DNA of 64,000 nt from Labyrinthula sp. Ha (lineage: Eukaryota; Sar; Bigyra; Labyrinthulida; Labyrinthulaceae), in assembly GCA_015227615.1 (NCBI GenBank), contig JAALGZ010000006.1, positions 620,001 through 684,000 on the forward strand, given 5' to 3'. The position numbers and the translations under genes were made by a program. The notes under the pieces are model-generated. The model was given only the letters and a program-made list of their open reading frames with translations. It did no database searches and had not been told where the DNA came from. Positions 11,202-23,879 of this stretch are shown here, in pieces. The first letter of the stretch is position 1. Each line of letters opens with the position of its first letter.

Positions 11202-14200
11202 GGATAATAAAAGCTTCTTGAGAAGGGTTTTACCTAAATATTTGTTTTGCGAGATAACGAGAGAAACCTTCTCGAGAGGAAATCATTTATGACCCAATAT
11301 TGCCCAAATTTTCACATCCCAATTCCACTAACACTAACCAACAAATAAGAGTTATAAAGCCTAAAATACATCATTCAAGAGTTTCCCCTTTTTTAATTCT
11401 TATTATTTAGTCTGTTTTTTAATTTTCCTAACTTGACAAAAACAAAAAATACTGCACAAGTTAGCATGGTTAATTTATAATTATCATATGGAAATGACTC
11501 TATGTCTGCCCAAATATTGCTTCAAGCAATTTTAGATACATATTTGAGGAGCTCTCTGCAATAACTTTCAAGATAAGTCAAGTCAAATCACTTAAACGGA
11601 TGATAACTTTCTCAAAACAGAACATATCTATTCACGATAACGAAAATTTTTCAGTATCTTCATATAGAAATGCTTGTATCTTGGCTTAAGCTCCTTTTCA
11701 GAAAGACTATAATACATTTTTGGAAAGATATTTTAATTTCTTATATACAAAAAAAAGTAGTTTAACTTTTTAAAAGTTAATCCTGAGTTATGTGCGTTTC
11801 ATTATCCGAATATCAAGGCAAGATTAGCATAGGAAGATTTTCCTCAGTAAAAGTTATTTTTCTCAGTTAATACCTTGTCTTTTTAAACCAAATAAAATTT
11901 TAAAAGACCTTAAATAGTAATTCTCAGGATAATGTAACTTTTTTATTTTCTTTTACTTCGAAGTACCAGGGTTAAACTACGTATTTCTATATTTGAAAAA
12001 TATTGATCAATTTCAAGTCATAATTTTGTTTCTCTTGTATCTTACTTAATTTTTATGTAAAACACTATTGTAACCTATAATACGTATCTAAAAAACTTTT
12101 CTAATAACTGGCCTTTAGATTTTTTTGTGCTTGAGACCTGAAAAGATAGTTTTCTTCTCTGTTCTTTTCACTTCATCCTATATTTTAGGTGAATTTGTCA
12201 ATAATTGCAAAGATCACTTCTGAATGAATTTTTTGAGTTATGAAAAATAAAACATAGTTTTGGAAAACTCTTTCAAATATCTTTTTAGCCATATAAGATA
12301 ATATAGGATATGAAAAGAATGAATTCATGTATAACGCGAAATATCACCAAAAATATAGCTCATTCATTTTATATCGATCAGAAAACAATGAAGAAAAAGG
12401 TTACACCACCTCTGTAAATTGTCAACGTTAGCTATTATATTCAAATTTTACCTGGTAGTAAACAATAATATTTTATGGTCTTTGTTATTAAGGGGTTGTG
12501 AAAACTTTATCAGTGATTTTTCCAAAAATGCAGTATAATGGCCATATATTCGACAATACGTTTTCAACTCTTCTACAAAGCTCAAAACATATTGCAAACT
12601 GAACCTAGTACTTGCTAACATAAAAATTTAGAGGATTAAAATAATATAAAGTATAAAAACACAATGATTAGTGAAAATAAAGCATATAGTATTTGTTAGT
12701 TTTTGACATGAAATCTTCCTCAAATACAATATTATTACCCACAATGTATTTCACATTACAAAAATCTTTTCAACCATGTATTTTGTCAGGGTATTTAATA
12801 AGTATGAGTACTTTAAACCCTAAAAAAGGCTAATTTTAAGGGTCCTTTTCAGTAAGTTTAGAGATCTCTAAAAAACATACATTCAAACGTAATATCATGA
12901 AGAACAACTCTATAGATGATCTGATTCTTCTCATACCCTAAGAATAAACAATACCTAACTTCTCAAACCTTTTCTCAGGATATATTTTCTCTAGTTAACT
13001 GTAACTGAGATAAATTTCACTCAGAAAAGTCAAATGTTGAAAGTTTGCACAACTGAAAATGCGAAATCACTCAGTTTTGCTATAATCCTGTACATTTTGT
13101 ACTAGAAAGTTCACAGTAATGAAACATAAAGTCTGTGAAAATTTGAATAGTAAGCTATGTTTTCTCGCGTATTTTTTTTTTAGGAAAAGCCGATATTGAC
13201 GTAAATGCTGTTTTTATCAAGTTCAATCCGTGTAATACCTCGAGAAATACTCATCTAGAGCCCAAACAGACCTTACCAGTCAAAAGAACGGGTGAATTTA
13301 GGTCTAGAAACAAAATTGTTTGAGAATTGGTGTTTTCTGTATAGACTTCCTAACAATGTATCCTATTTCGAGGATCTCAGAAACTCTGAAAAAGGATACC
13401 CTTAAATGTCAAATATTCCTGAATGGGTGATACCAAGTAAGATAACAGCCTGAGAAATGGTAGTGACTCAGAGGTATGAATGACTTAGGGTTTCTCTGAT
13501 TTTTGTTCGACGAAACTCCAAGAGCTTCCCTATTAATCTCTACAGTAGTTTTTTTGGCTTAATTAAACTTTACTCCAAAGTCAACTTTAAAATAGCTAAA
13601 ACTGAACTTTTAATGGGACAAACATCAAAAATCTTTACTCCAACCTTATTTAAGATTAGTTTACAGTAACTTAGAGGAGAAAAAAACAAAGTTTGATGTT
13701 GTTATTGGTTTTAATTTTGCAAATCTCTGTCATATTATTGCAAGTTAATATAGAAAAATACTTGTTTTTTTTACTTTTACAAATGATAAATATTTAATCA
13801 CACATATAAAATGGCATGGAGAATATCAGTATAAATTAACGAATATCTACGTTTTTAGTTTTTGAAACAAGGCGTATTGTAGTCGTTTCTCTGACGTATT
13901 TATGGAAAACAAGTGATATTTTTGTTTTTACAAGTTAAATACCTTGCTCTTGTTTTTATAAAACTTGGTTGGTATCATCTTAAAAAATAAATGTACTAAT
14001 TTTTAATGGAGGTATTTATATGTTCCAACTCTAAGCTTAACCTATTTAAAAACTCTCCTACTTTTTGATATGTTGATATTTCACTTATACTCCAGTAAAC
14101 TCAATATTACATTACCGCGAATCAAATAAAACCAACACAAATCAAGAAATAAGCAAGAGATCTCCGTATTCGCAGACAACTCAGTGAAGATTGAGCGAGT

Positions 14201-15199
14201 GGATGGCCAAACAGATGGAAATGTTGAAGATATGCCTAGACTCAAAATGATGAATAATGCTTCACTGTTGTAAAACCTTTGTCAACTATATTCTCGTGCG
14301 CATGGAAAGGTGCAGATTTACACAAGCATTGGAAGGATATAAGTGAGCATAAGTCCATAGAGAAATCTAGATTTATATGCCGCTGAAAAGGAAGAAACAT
14401 ATTTGAACGTGGGGAGAATCATCTAGAAAACCACCTCATGTGTTCCAGGTTGCAGAAACTGTTTTCAAGATGTTGAAACAGTAAGATTAGGATCAATCAA
14501 GTGTTATTAATTAAGTATCACGTTTAGGAAAAGCTGAACCAGCCAAACGGTTCTTACAATATACCAGTAAAAGATGTAAAAGGAAAGCTTTAAATTGTGC
14601 CTGATGAAATCAAAATTAACACTTTCAAGTTGAGAAAGAAAATCTTCGTAGGACAGTCTAGCTTTATCAGTAGCGAAAGAGAATTTTTTGTTGCAAAGGT
14701 CGAGTATAATGGGAAGGTGTCACTTCAAGATGATACGTTCATACTGAGGTGCGACTTGAGAAACTGGAGAGTTTTGTTAAAGAATTAACAGGTTAACTTA
14801 AGTAATAATTGTTTAGCTTATTAGTCTATTTTCAGGGTTCTTATCCTTCAGGTTTCTTCTTCTTTTCACTCTAACTTCAACAACATAAAAAAAAAATTAA
14901 AAGTACAAGTGTTGTAAAATTCACTTGAGCAAGCAAAGTATTCTTTAAACTTTAACCTCAACAAACCCTAAAAAATGAACAAGGCAAGTGAATAATTACA
15001 TTATTTAGCGTTTAGTTTTCACACGTTTTGTCAGTTTGTCGTATTTCTGTTTTTTGTTTGGTACCAAAATTTTTTATGAAGTGTTGGCGTAGGAGACGAA
15101 ATTCCATTTACCCAAAAATATTTCTCTCGTTAAGCTCTCGTTATCTCGCGAGAGTTTCTCGAGAAGCTCTCGTTAAGACTCTCTCGTTAAACACGCCTA
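11187..15199. mobile_element. hAT-type DNA transposon A (4,013 bp), non-autonomous
   Basis: Both ends begin TAGGCG(C/T)GTTTA(T/A)CG in inverted orientation and are flanked by the perfect 8-bp duplication GTCACACG (11179-11186 and 15200-15207). An 8-bp duplication with short TIRs starting TAGG is typical of the hAT superfamily. Inside the right end, CTCTCGTTAA-type motifs are repeated and a palindromic TCTCGCGAGA/TTCTCGAGAA block lies at about 15140-15165; similar motifs occur at the left end. No transposase is recognisable; the longest open frame near the right half (14597-14788, 63 codons) matches nothing I know. About 2.5 kb of the interior matches element B in inverted orientation. Confidence 0.85.
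11640..14115 (+). repeat. Internal core shared with hAT B (inverted copy)
   Basis: This stretch matches the reverse complement of about 36790-39270 nearly end to end. By eye the identity is very high at 12400-14115 and falls to perhaps 85% at 11640-12400. There are many stop codons in all frames, so it does not look coding. Similarity fades rather than stopping sharply at the 14115 side. Confidence 0.88.
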
Positions 15200-15207
15200 G
15201 TCACACG
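15185..15207 (-). repeat. Right TIR and target duplication of hAT A
   Basis: Read on the minus strand the TIR is TAGGCGTGTTTAACG (15199-15185). It is followed on the plus strand by GTCACACG (15200-15207), identical to the left flank. Confidence 0.85.
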
Positions 15208-18200
15208 ATGAGGGACACCACGGATTTACAGCGATTATAGAGATAATTGCTTCGAATGACCAAATGAATTTAGTAACTTCTTTCTATTTATCCAAGATTT
15301 GAAAAGGTGGTTTAAGGTGGAAGACACAAAGTTAGAACATCTATACCAAACAATGTTAATACTTACTAAAATTTTTGACTTGGACAACTGCAAAAAGATA
15401 GAGTTTTCTGAAAAGCTATTATGCCAAATTTTATGAAATCAAGCTTTTTTGATGCTTAGATGGAAAGACCCCATCCAGGAAGCAACTTTAGAAAGATCTG
15501 TCAACGTGTCCAGTTAACTTTACTTAACGAAATCATAGTCAAGCCCCAGGCAACACAATATACTGATCTATGCCTTCGAAGATTCAACCAAAGTAAAGAT
15601 TCAATTCGAGAAACATCCTAGTAGCTATATATCTAGGATCATTGGAGATATATATTCAGACGTTTGGAACCATAGTTATGTAGCTACGTATAGAGCTCAA
15701 AAAATTGCGAGATCTTTGCTCATTAAGATACATCTGAGAATGACGCAAAGAGACAACCTTAATGAAATGAGAATAATAAACTCTTCATATGTTACAGTTA
15801 AAGCATCCAAGCGACTTCTCATAGTGAAAGAAACTAGTAAGTTAGGCTCGATTGACTTTGTTTTTCAAAGTGTCTTTACCTTAAGACTTAAGCTGCCTGC
15901 GTTATTGACGTTTTCCCTTGGTGGAAAAGAAAAAATTTCCTGATAAAACGTAGGCTGTAAAGAAGTAAAGATCATCCGAAGTTGTAGCTACAGTGTGCAA
16001 GTTAAGTATGTCTGGTTTTCTATGCTGAATCAAACATTTTCCTAAGATAATAAGAAGCGCTTAAAGCAAGACTTCATGAATTAGACACCTATGTCAGCAA
16101 GAAAAGCTCTGACTCTATCAATTTAAATGTGTTTAACGTACTTTAGACTGCAAAAAAATAACTTTCATATAATCAACCCGTGCTTTGAGACATGCATGGG
16201 AGTTATGAAAGTAATTGGTACTTCAGGTACAAAACGTAGTGCTCTAGTGTATCTATAACGAGAACCTTAAAATTTGGAAGTAATTGCTACTAGTATGCTT
16301 ATTTTAGTATGTTGGGATCGTGTCTTCTCACTCTAGAGTTGTTAACTTCTCGCAGCATTTCCAACGAAATATTACTTTGGAAAGTAAAGATTTATTAAAA
16401 TAAATACCTAGAAACAAGCTATCATACAAGGTTTGAAATATAACAGCAGCAGCATGGCAAAATTACCATGGCTCTAAGTAACCAAAATTGAAGAGCTAAA
16501 ATGAACTTAGGTAACAATATCCATCTATTTTGGCAAATTGTTACTCCGGCTGCTGAAAATGTGCCAAGATTGATCCTGAGCACACAGAAGTACCAAAAAA
16601 ATATATTGCCAACATTGTGAGAACAGAAACTTAACGAAACTGTGAGGTTCTGAACATAATGACAGGTGTTTCGGCTACTTTGAAGAAACTTAGTTATAAC
16701 ATGAAAACTTGGTTGGAAATTGGATTTCCTAACGAGCTCTTTATTGTGAGAGTTCTAAGTAATTTTGGTTACAAAGTTAAGCCTGTTTCTCGAATAACCA
16801 TAATGGAAACGTCGCTTACAAAGAAAAAATATCGTTGATTTATATAGTAGGCTTAGCTAAACTAGTTTTTCTACGCGTATCCCCATTTCTCCATCGAACA
16901 TTTTTGGAATGCATCTATTGAGGCTAAGTAATTGGCAAATGATGGGAGAAAAGGTACTAAAGACGATACATGAGAAATAGCATATGAAATATAGTTAAAA
17001 TGTGAGAATAGAGCTGCAGAGTGGATTCATACTGAGGATCTATTCCAATTAACAGGTAATTGTACGGGTCACTTATTGGGTCCTGGTTAATCTCGAGTCC
17101 ATATTAAGGGAGAAATCACTAAGGATGTAAGAACCCATCGAGCAATCTAGAGTTACCTTTGAATCCTTTCCGAAAAGTTTTAGAACAGATTAAAGGACGT
17201 AAAGTAGCGGCTTAGGCGCTCTATTTAAATCAAAGAGCTATTGTTAACTACAGAGTAAATTTTAATGAATTTGCTTCATCTTGTAGAGGATACTCCAAAG
17301 GTTCCAATCAGTGCCTGTCTGGAAAATTTTAGTTTCAGGGCTAAGTTTTCAGAATTCATAATTCCTGAATGCAATATTTGCTCATACTGCACTCTATGTG
17401 AGTTAAAGTGTTAATATTGAGGTAATGCTATCGAACAAAGTTTGTACTCTACGAACTCTTAAGACTATACCCACTAGGTTGGTTATTTCTAGAACAAAAG
17501 AAAGACTATAAGACATGCATATTCAGGTTTCCTTTACATAAACAATCGACATTAATGATACCAAGGGACGTAAAGTATTTGCTAAGGTTCTTGTCATCGT
17601 GGATCGCTTCATGCACATCACCCACGTTCAACTGCATTGTACTTACCACCTAGAATATTGATGCCGTGTCGGGTGGATTCAAGAGTTTTCCTCTATCCTA
17701 GCCATTGTGGTGATGACCAACAGAGGTACAACACTCGAGGAAGCTCAAAGAATCTAAAAGCCATATTCATCAAGGTTTAAGCCCTCTAACAAAACTTATT
17801 TTTCCAGAAACTCTATCTTCCTTAGACAAGGACTTTGGAGATTCTACCTCCATGTAGTCAAAGCTCGAGCCCCAAGCTATTCTAGTTAACCTCCTTCACG
17901 CTCTCCTTTGAGAAATGAGGAAAACATTATAAATACACTATATATGTCACTCTCACACATGCTAAGAGAAACATAACATACCATATATGACATCTTGTCC
18001 ACTGTGGTTTTACTTTTTCTCTTAGTGAAATTCATTTATAGAACTAGAGTTCTTGTGGCGAAACACAAAAATAAATTATAGCGTATTGAAAAGCATATAA
18101 GTGGTACGAACTCTGGATTCAGCATAAAGCACTTATAATAGGAGCATCCCGTACTCTTTCATAAGTTTAGAGTGTTAACTAGGAAAGATTTTTAAGTATA

Positions 18201-18700
18201 TAATTAGAGTAAATACTTGCTTGGTGACAAAATAATGAATACTAGCAATTACAATATGAAGACTTTCAAAATAATTAGAATGCTTTGTTAAGAAAAAAGA
18301 AGATTTAGTGGCGTGGCATGTGTTGAGTTACCATATCTTTTCAATTTACATAGCTCAAACTAAAACAATCCTGGAAGCTTAAATATATACTTCATTGCTG
18401 CTTCTATCGACTATTTTTTTTAAACTGACTCAGAAGTCTTATTCTGATGACCAAGTTAATTATATTCATGAAATGATTTGTTGTTGAGCTAAATACTTCC
18501 ACTAATTAACTCTGAGATTACGTTCATGTAACTTAGCGTAAGATCCCTGAGTTTATTAAATCTTGAATCTCGCGTTCAGATTTCTATTTAGTGCTCTATA
18601 CTTCTTTTTGAGAAAGGCGTTTTACAAGGAACCCAGATGGAAGTGTAGATGATGGTGGAAACTCCGTAAGAGTAAAGATAAGGGAAAATATATGGGTGAT
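15208..18700. other. Decayed repeat debris between hAT A and hAT C
   Basis: No intact gene is seen. Base composition is somewhat less AT-rich in places than in the deserts, and one retroelement trace is legible (about 17540-17760). The rest cannot be assigned. Confidence 0.45.
17540..17760 (+). mobile_element. Fossil retroelement integrase trace
   Basis: A short frame at about 17548-17640 reads like the core of a retroelement integrase, with a stretch ending LVIVDRF followed by HITHV. This is the usual surrounding of the first catalytic Asp region in Ty3-like elements. The trace is old and heavily broken; no LTRs were found near it. It is not close to the element at 52-60 kb, so it would be a different family. 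Confidence 0.4.
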
Positions 18701-18722
18701 ATTCCAGACAGTGATGCTCAAA
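18701..18722 (+). repeat. Target duplication and left TIR of hAT C
   Basis: ATTCCAGA (18701-18708) is followed by CAGTGATGCTCAAA (18709-18722). Confidence 0.9.
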
Positions 18723-20901
18723 TCTGGCCATCCACTAATATCCGATATCCTCATTCCGACCACCATACGTCCCCACACGAAATTATTAGTGACAGGTTAC
18801 GTGGAGAAATTGCTGCCAGGAGCCCACAAATTTTTCAAAAAATTTGCTTTGTGTCCAATCTGGCCATCGCAAAACCGTTAAAATAAAAGTTAAAAACCAC
18901 AATTTCGGAAAAAAATGAGCATTGATTTGACAAAGTCTGCCGCAGAAATGATCCATGACGCCGCTTCGGGACGAGATCAGACCCTTTTTGCAGTAATTAA
19001 ACAGAATTTTGACGTTGAAAAAGCCGAATTAACAAAGAAAGCGCACGTATTCAAGCTTGCTTGCAGACATTGCCCAAGAAAGATGACTTGGTGGAGTAAA
19101 AAAGGTTATACTGGTCTCGTGGAACACCTGAAAGGCACTTAGACGAAGAAACTATCAAAAAACTAAAAGAAGAACATGGAAGAAAGCGCAGAAGAAAAAG
19201 CAAAGACATTCTGGAGTTTATGAACTTTGAAAAATCTGATGTTTTCAATAAATCTATATGTAAACTTTTGCTAACGGAGAATATGCCCTTGAGCTTGTTG
19301 AGATCCGAAGAGTTTAAGAATATAAAGAACGCGAATGACCTCGTTAGTAAGAACACGATGAGAACTTATATGAAGCGCATGAAACACCTTTTTATAGAAA
19401 AGATCAAACAAGAAGTGGATTTAGAATTATTTTGTTTAGTCATCGATGGTTGGGCTCACCAAGGTTACAGTTTTAATGGTGTCTATTTATGCTTTGACAA
19501 GATGAAGAAGATGAGGTTTCACCTTCTTGGAGTGTTTCCTTTAGAAAAAGAAACCCAGAAAGCAAGTGACATTGTTCCTTTCCTGAAGAATTTGATGAAC
19601 AAGTTTGGTCTTGATGAATCACTGCTGGTTGCTATTGTTGCCGACAACACAAACACGAACAAACAAGTTTGCAGAGATCTTGGAACGCAGTTTGGGGGTT
19701 GTCTTAGCCATCGTGTGGCTCTAGGTGTTAAAGCATTTATCAAATCTGAAACACTGTTAGACGAAGCTTTAGACAAAGTGCAGTTGCTTTTTCGCAAGGT
19801 CAAGAAGTCAAAGAAATTAACAGCAGCTATTAGAAAATATACGGATAAAGTTGTTATTCTTCCAAATGTGACGCGTTGGAGTGGAAAATTTCTTATGATG
19901 AAAAGGTACCTTGAGATTTGGATGTTCTGTGCGCAGCTTGAAGATGATGAAGTTAGTGGTCTTATTCTGGGAGAGAATGAAAGAAAAACTCTAAGAAAAC
20001 ATGTTAAGTTTTTTGCTACCTGTGACCGCTACATAGTTGCTCTTCAAAATTCAAAGCTTAACCTTGGTCAAGCAAAAAAAAGTTGTTAGAAACCTCTTGA
20101 GTGATGTCAATAATAATTATTCTTTGTTGAAGTACTTAGAAGATGATGCAGATATTTTGGCTGAGTTTGGTGCCTTTGAAACTAGAGTGTTTAAAGTTTA
20201 TTGGGAGGAAGAAAATAAGCTTGATGAAGGAGAAAGAACAGCTTTGACCAGATTAGTAAAAGATCCTTCTGAAGAAGAAGCGAAGACTCCACCTGGTGGT
20301 TCTATGGCTGCAGAGGTCTTTTCTCAGTTAAGAAAAAGCAAAAAGAAGAGTGCATTCGCAGATGTGAGCTTCATTCCGGCGACTTCGTGCACTGTAGAAA
20401 GATTGTTTAGCCAGTGCAAGCTGATTTTTAGTGACAATAGAAATAGGATGAAGCCTACAACTTTAAACAGACTTGCATTTCTGAAGATGAATAAAGATGA
20501 GTTGATGGATCACGACATTTATGTTGCTATGAAAAAGAAAATTCCAGGTTTCGATGAGAAGGAAGGAGAAGAGATGGAGGAACAGATGGAGGAAGAGAAT
20601 GAAGAAGAAGAAAGGGAAGAATTGACACTTGAGGGAATTCGTTTCTGTGACAAGGAGGTGCATAGCGATGACGAAGCTTAACCTTTAAGGGTTATAAATA
20701 AGTTTTATCTTTTCTTCATATAAATATATATAAAAGCAACGATATTGTGGAAAATTATTTTTGCGAGCGGTCGCGGGGACGCCGCAAATTTCCACCCCCC
20801 TCGCGTCCCCAGTATTTTTTTCTTATCGTTAAGCGTCCCCACAGACTTCCACCGAAATTCTTTAACCGTAAAAACCCGCAAAAAATTTTTGAGCATCACT
20901 G
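18709..20901 (+). mobile_element. hAT DNA transposon C (2,193 bp), near-complete
   Basis: The ends carry a perfect 14-bp TIR, CAGTGATGCTCAAA, and are flanked by the identical 8-bp duplication ATTCCAGA (18701-18708 and 20902-20909). A single transposase gene with a BED-type finger and hAT dimerisation region fills the interior on the plus strand. Length, duplication size and gene content are typical of an autonomous hAT element. The perfect flanks suggest a fairly recent insertion, although the transposase is now broken. Confidence 0.93.
18915..20681 (+). pseudogene. hAT transposase, BED finger plus RNase H-like fold, two frameshifts
   Basis: The reading frame starts at ATG 18915 and in total would give roughly 590 residues, a normal size for hAT. 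The first block has a BED-type zinc finger: CRHC, then aromatic WW and LVEHL, with its last His just past a frame break at about 19128-19141 that looks like one lost base. The second block (about 19142-20070) holds the DDE core: LVIDGW (first Asp), AIVADNTNTN (second Asp) and the hAT signature TRWSGKF. At the A8 run 20074-20081 the frame shifts again, as expected from one extra A. The third block (to 20681) has the C-terminal hAT dimerisation region, with TVERLFSQCKLIFSDNRNRM and an acidic Glu-rich tail. With two frameshifts the gene cannot make a full transposase as read. Confidence 0.9.
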
Positions 20902-20909
20902 ATTCCAGA
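20888..20909 (-). repeat. Right TIR and target duplication of hAT C
   Basis: The minus-strand read of 20901-20888 is CAGTGATGCTCAAA. It is followed on the plus strand by ATTCCAGA (20902-20909). Confidence 0.9.
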
Positions 20910-23879
20910 TGACAACAATGTAGGTGCAGATATCTAGTCAGTATGTGTAGTATCTACTACTAGTTAACAAGGAAATATAAAAGGTTACCGAAATATTTAG
21001 GGGTTGAGGTCTGATGATATCAAATACTAATTGAACTAAGAGAATTATTGTTTTATCATGATCTATTGTTTTTTTCTTTTTTCGAGACAAATATCTCAAA
21101 TTTGTTACATTCAAATTTGAGTCCTAGGCCCATTATTTATAGAAAGCTGTTAATTCTTGTATAAAAAAATATGTAAGCCTATTCGCCTTCTACTTTCCCC
21201 TACTTTATTTCATAGCCATGATTCTCTACTAAGCAACTCTTTCTTCAATTGAATCAGTTATATTCCTGAATATTTGAACATTTAAGTCGGTTTACATCTA
21301 TACATTTTGTAAAGATAAAACCAGGCTGTCAACAAGGAATCTATCGTCTTGGCCCTTAGCTTGTTTGCGATATCTGAAAGGGGTTGTTCTCAATGAGTCA
21401 GAATCCATGATACTTATTAGAGCGAGAGTTATTTTTCTGCTCCTCTCCTATACCGAATGTTTCACTTGCCCAATTCTTATTTCTTTTTGATATGATACGT
21501 GATTCACAATAATCTACATTTCCTTCTGGGGAAGTTTGTTTTTCCCATACCATAAGGAATTTCATTGTGATTTTCAGCTGCAATTGAAGATTTTCTCAAG
21601 AAATTCTTATCATTAACGGGACATAAATAAGAGTATCTTGTGCACAGGTCTTTATACTTCTTTATCTACATCCCCAATAACATCAATGTATTTCTTTCAG
21701 TATGGGTATCATTGCTTGAGCTTTATTGATTTTTTTGTTTTTATTTATTGTTTGATCATTGAATCATGAATTAAGTTTTGAACAAGTCTAAAGATGAATC
21801 CAAATTGTAGTGGGGCCGACAGTTGGACACCTAAGGTGCTCCTAAGAATTGGAAAATGCAAACCAAGAACTGTCCAAAAGACTTCGAAGCTTTCTCTTCG
21901 TAGAAAAAGCGTCAAAAAAAATAGACGCAATCAGATAGTGTTGCGTGTCTTAACTATACTTGAGGCAGCTAACGACCTCTTTCTATCAATAGGCTTTGTA
22001 AGAGACAAGAATCCACCTGAAAACTTCAGGAACAGAGATAAAATCATCCTAAAACCCTGAATCCTAACAGTAGCACTAACAACTATCATATCCAGTACTT
22101 ACAATACACTTGGAAATAGCTTTTGCTTTGACTTGAGTATCATCTATAAGAAACAAACTTTTCTCCTAAAAGAAGAAAATTTGGCTATTCATCACTCTTG
22201 GTCATCAATATCTCGTGCAAAAAACAATCAACAGTAATGTATGACTAAGATAACTAAAAAGAGACAACTTTTATTTACTTTTACGTAACGATCGAGGTTT
22301 CGAAACCGGGAATTGGGTTTAAACATATTCATGTTCAACCAATGAATGATAAATTAAGTCTAACAGTTTCCGTTGCATTATTTACGACAGATCCCACTTA
22401 GAGGGAAGAAACCAGTTTTAGAGTATTCACCATGTAAGTTCAACTCAAATAATCCTATCAAATAACTTTTATTAAACCGACATATAAGGAACCTTAGTTA
22501 TATAAGATTAAAATTAGTTATACAAAAAAATGAGAAAGGTTCTCATATGTTAAGGGGCTACAGCCAAATTTTTCACCGAATACAAAAAAAATTCTAAAGG
22601 GTTACTTAGAAAAGTTGATTCGATTAGCTTCGTTCCCACTAAGACATTTTTACATGTAACAAAAATCTCAAAATCAAATTAGAGACTACATTAATGGCTA
22701 AGTCAAGGATAAATGTAACACAAAAACTATTACTAATTAGAGACATATTGTTGTACCATAATAGATCCATATCTTTGTTCTTATCTGTCGTCGCCTTCTT
22801 TTCTAATGTATTATTTTACGGTAGGATTTGGTATTAGCGTCAATATCAAGACTGTAGCAACGGCAACCTATGACAATGTCGACTAAATTTATAACAATTA
22901 ACTATGATACAAATCCTCTTTCTAAGTTTCTGGGCATAGGAATAGTAACGAGGGACTATGAACGTGAGCCCCCAACGTTTTTTTACTGAAAAAACTCATC
23001 ATTCGGCTTCAACAAACACATTGGATCTAGACTTCATCCTAATTTCTGATACTCAGAGGTACAGGTCAGAGGTTGAGCTTAGGCTTTCGTGTTGTGCTGA
23101 AAGATTACTATCGAAAAATATTTTTGGGAAATTTCTATTACTGTGCTCGTTGAGAACTAGCTTAACGGGTTGGGAGTTAACGACAATGTTTTTGAGGAAG
23201 CTTTTTTCCTTATGATTTTTGGCACTAAAATAATCTCCGATGTAGTATTCTTATCGAAAATTATGTCTTAGTAAAGTATTGTGAGCAATTTTTCTGTGAA
23301 TTAACACTATAGTATGCCCTTCTGCACACATGCTTGACATATTCGTCGCACAATTCAATTACGTAAAGGTCCCAAGAACCAGTAGGTAACCAATTTTGAA
23401 GTTTCTGCACCCAAATTTTGGTTTGTTTTAGCACATCAATATTCTTCATTTCGGTTAGTAGTCACCTTTGTTTTTCACACGAAGAACCTGGTGTTAGTTT
23501 TGGTGAAACTTGCATGGTTTTGGTTTCAAGTAGGCACATATAATTTAGAATTTGGAATATTCCCCAAAGTACTGAAAGGTACCGGTAGTTGTTCTAGTTA
23601 TCGGGTTTCTAATTTGTTTTTCCGATATTTTTGTCCATAGAGAAGCCTTGAATTTTGCTACCCGGAATAGCAATTGGGGTCTTGAACGGAAACGAAATGG
23701 AACATACCATAAAATATGTTTGGATAAACTATCCTAGCTAGAAATTAAGTGGGGAAAATTACCGTTACTATAACAGACCATTTGATTGAAACTTCATTGA
23801 AATGTTTCATACAGATTTCGTCTACACCAAGAAGACCCGAGCAGCTTTTAAACGATAGGAAAAAAAAATTGTAAACAAA
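20910..23879. other. 3-kb stretch without recognisable genes
   Basis: Only short frames are present, the longest about 88 codons at 21794-22060, with no recognisable domain. No transposon ends were seen. The last ~200 bases presumably contain the promoter of the carrier gene at 23880. Confidence 0.45.

Noticed and set aside
21794-22060. 88-codon frame with a basic N-terminal half
   Set aside because: No recognisable domain, no supporting neighbour, and within the chance length range.
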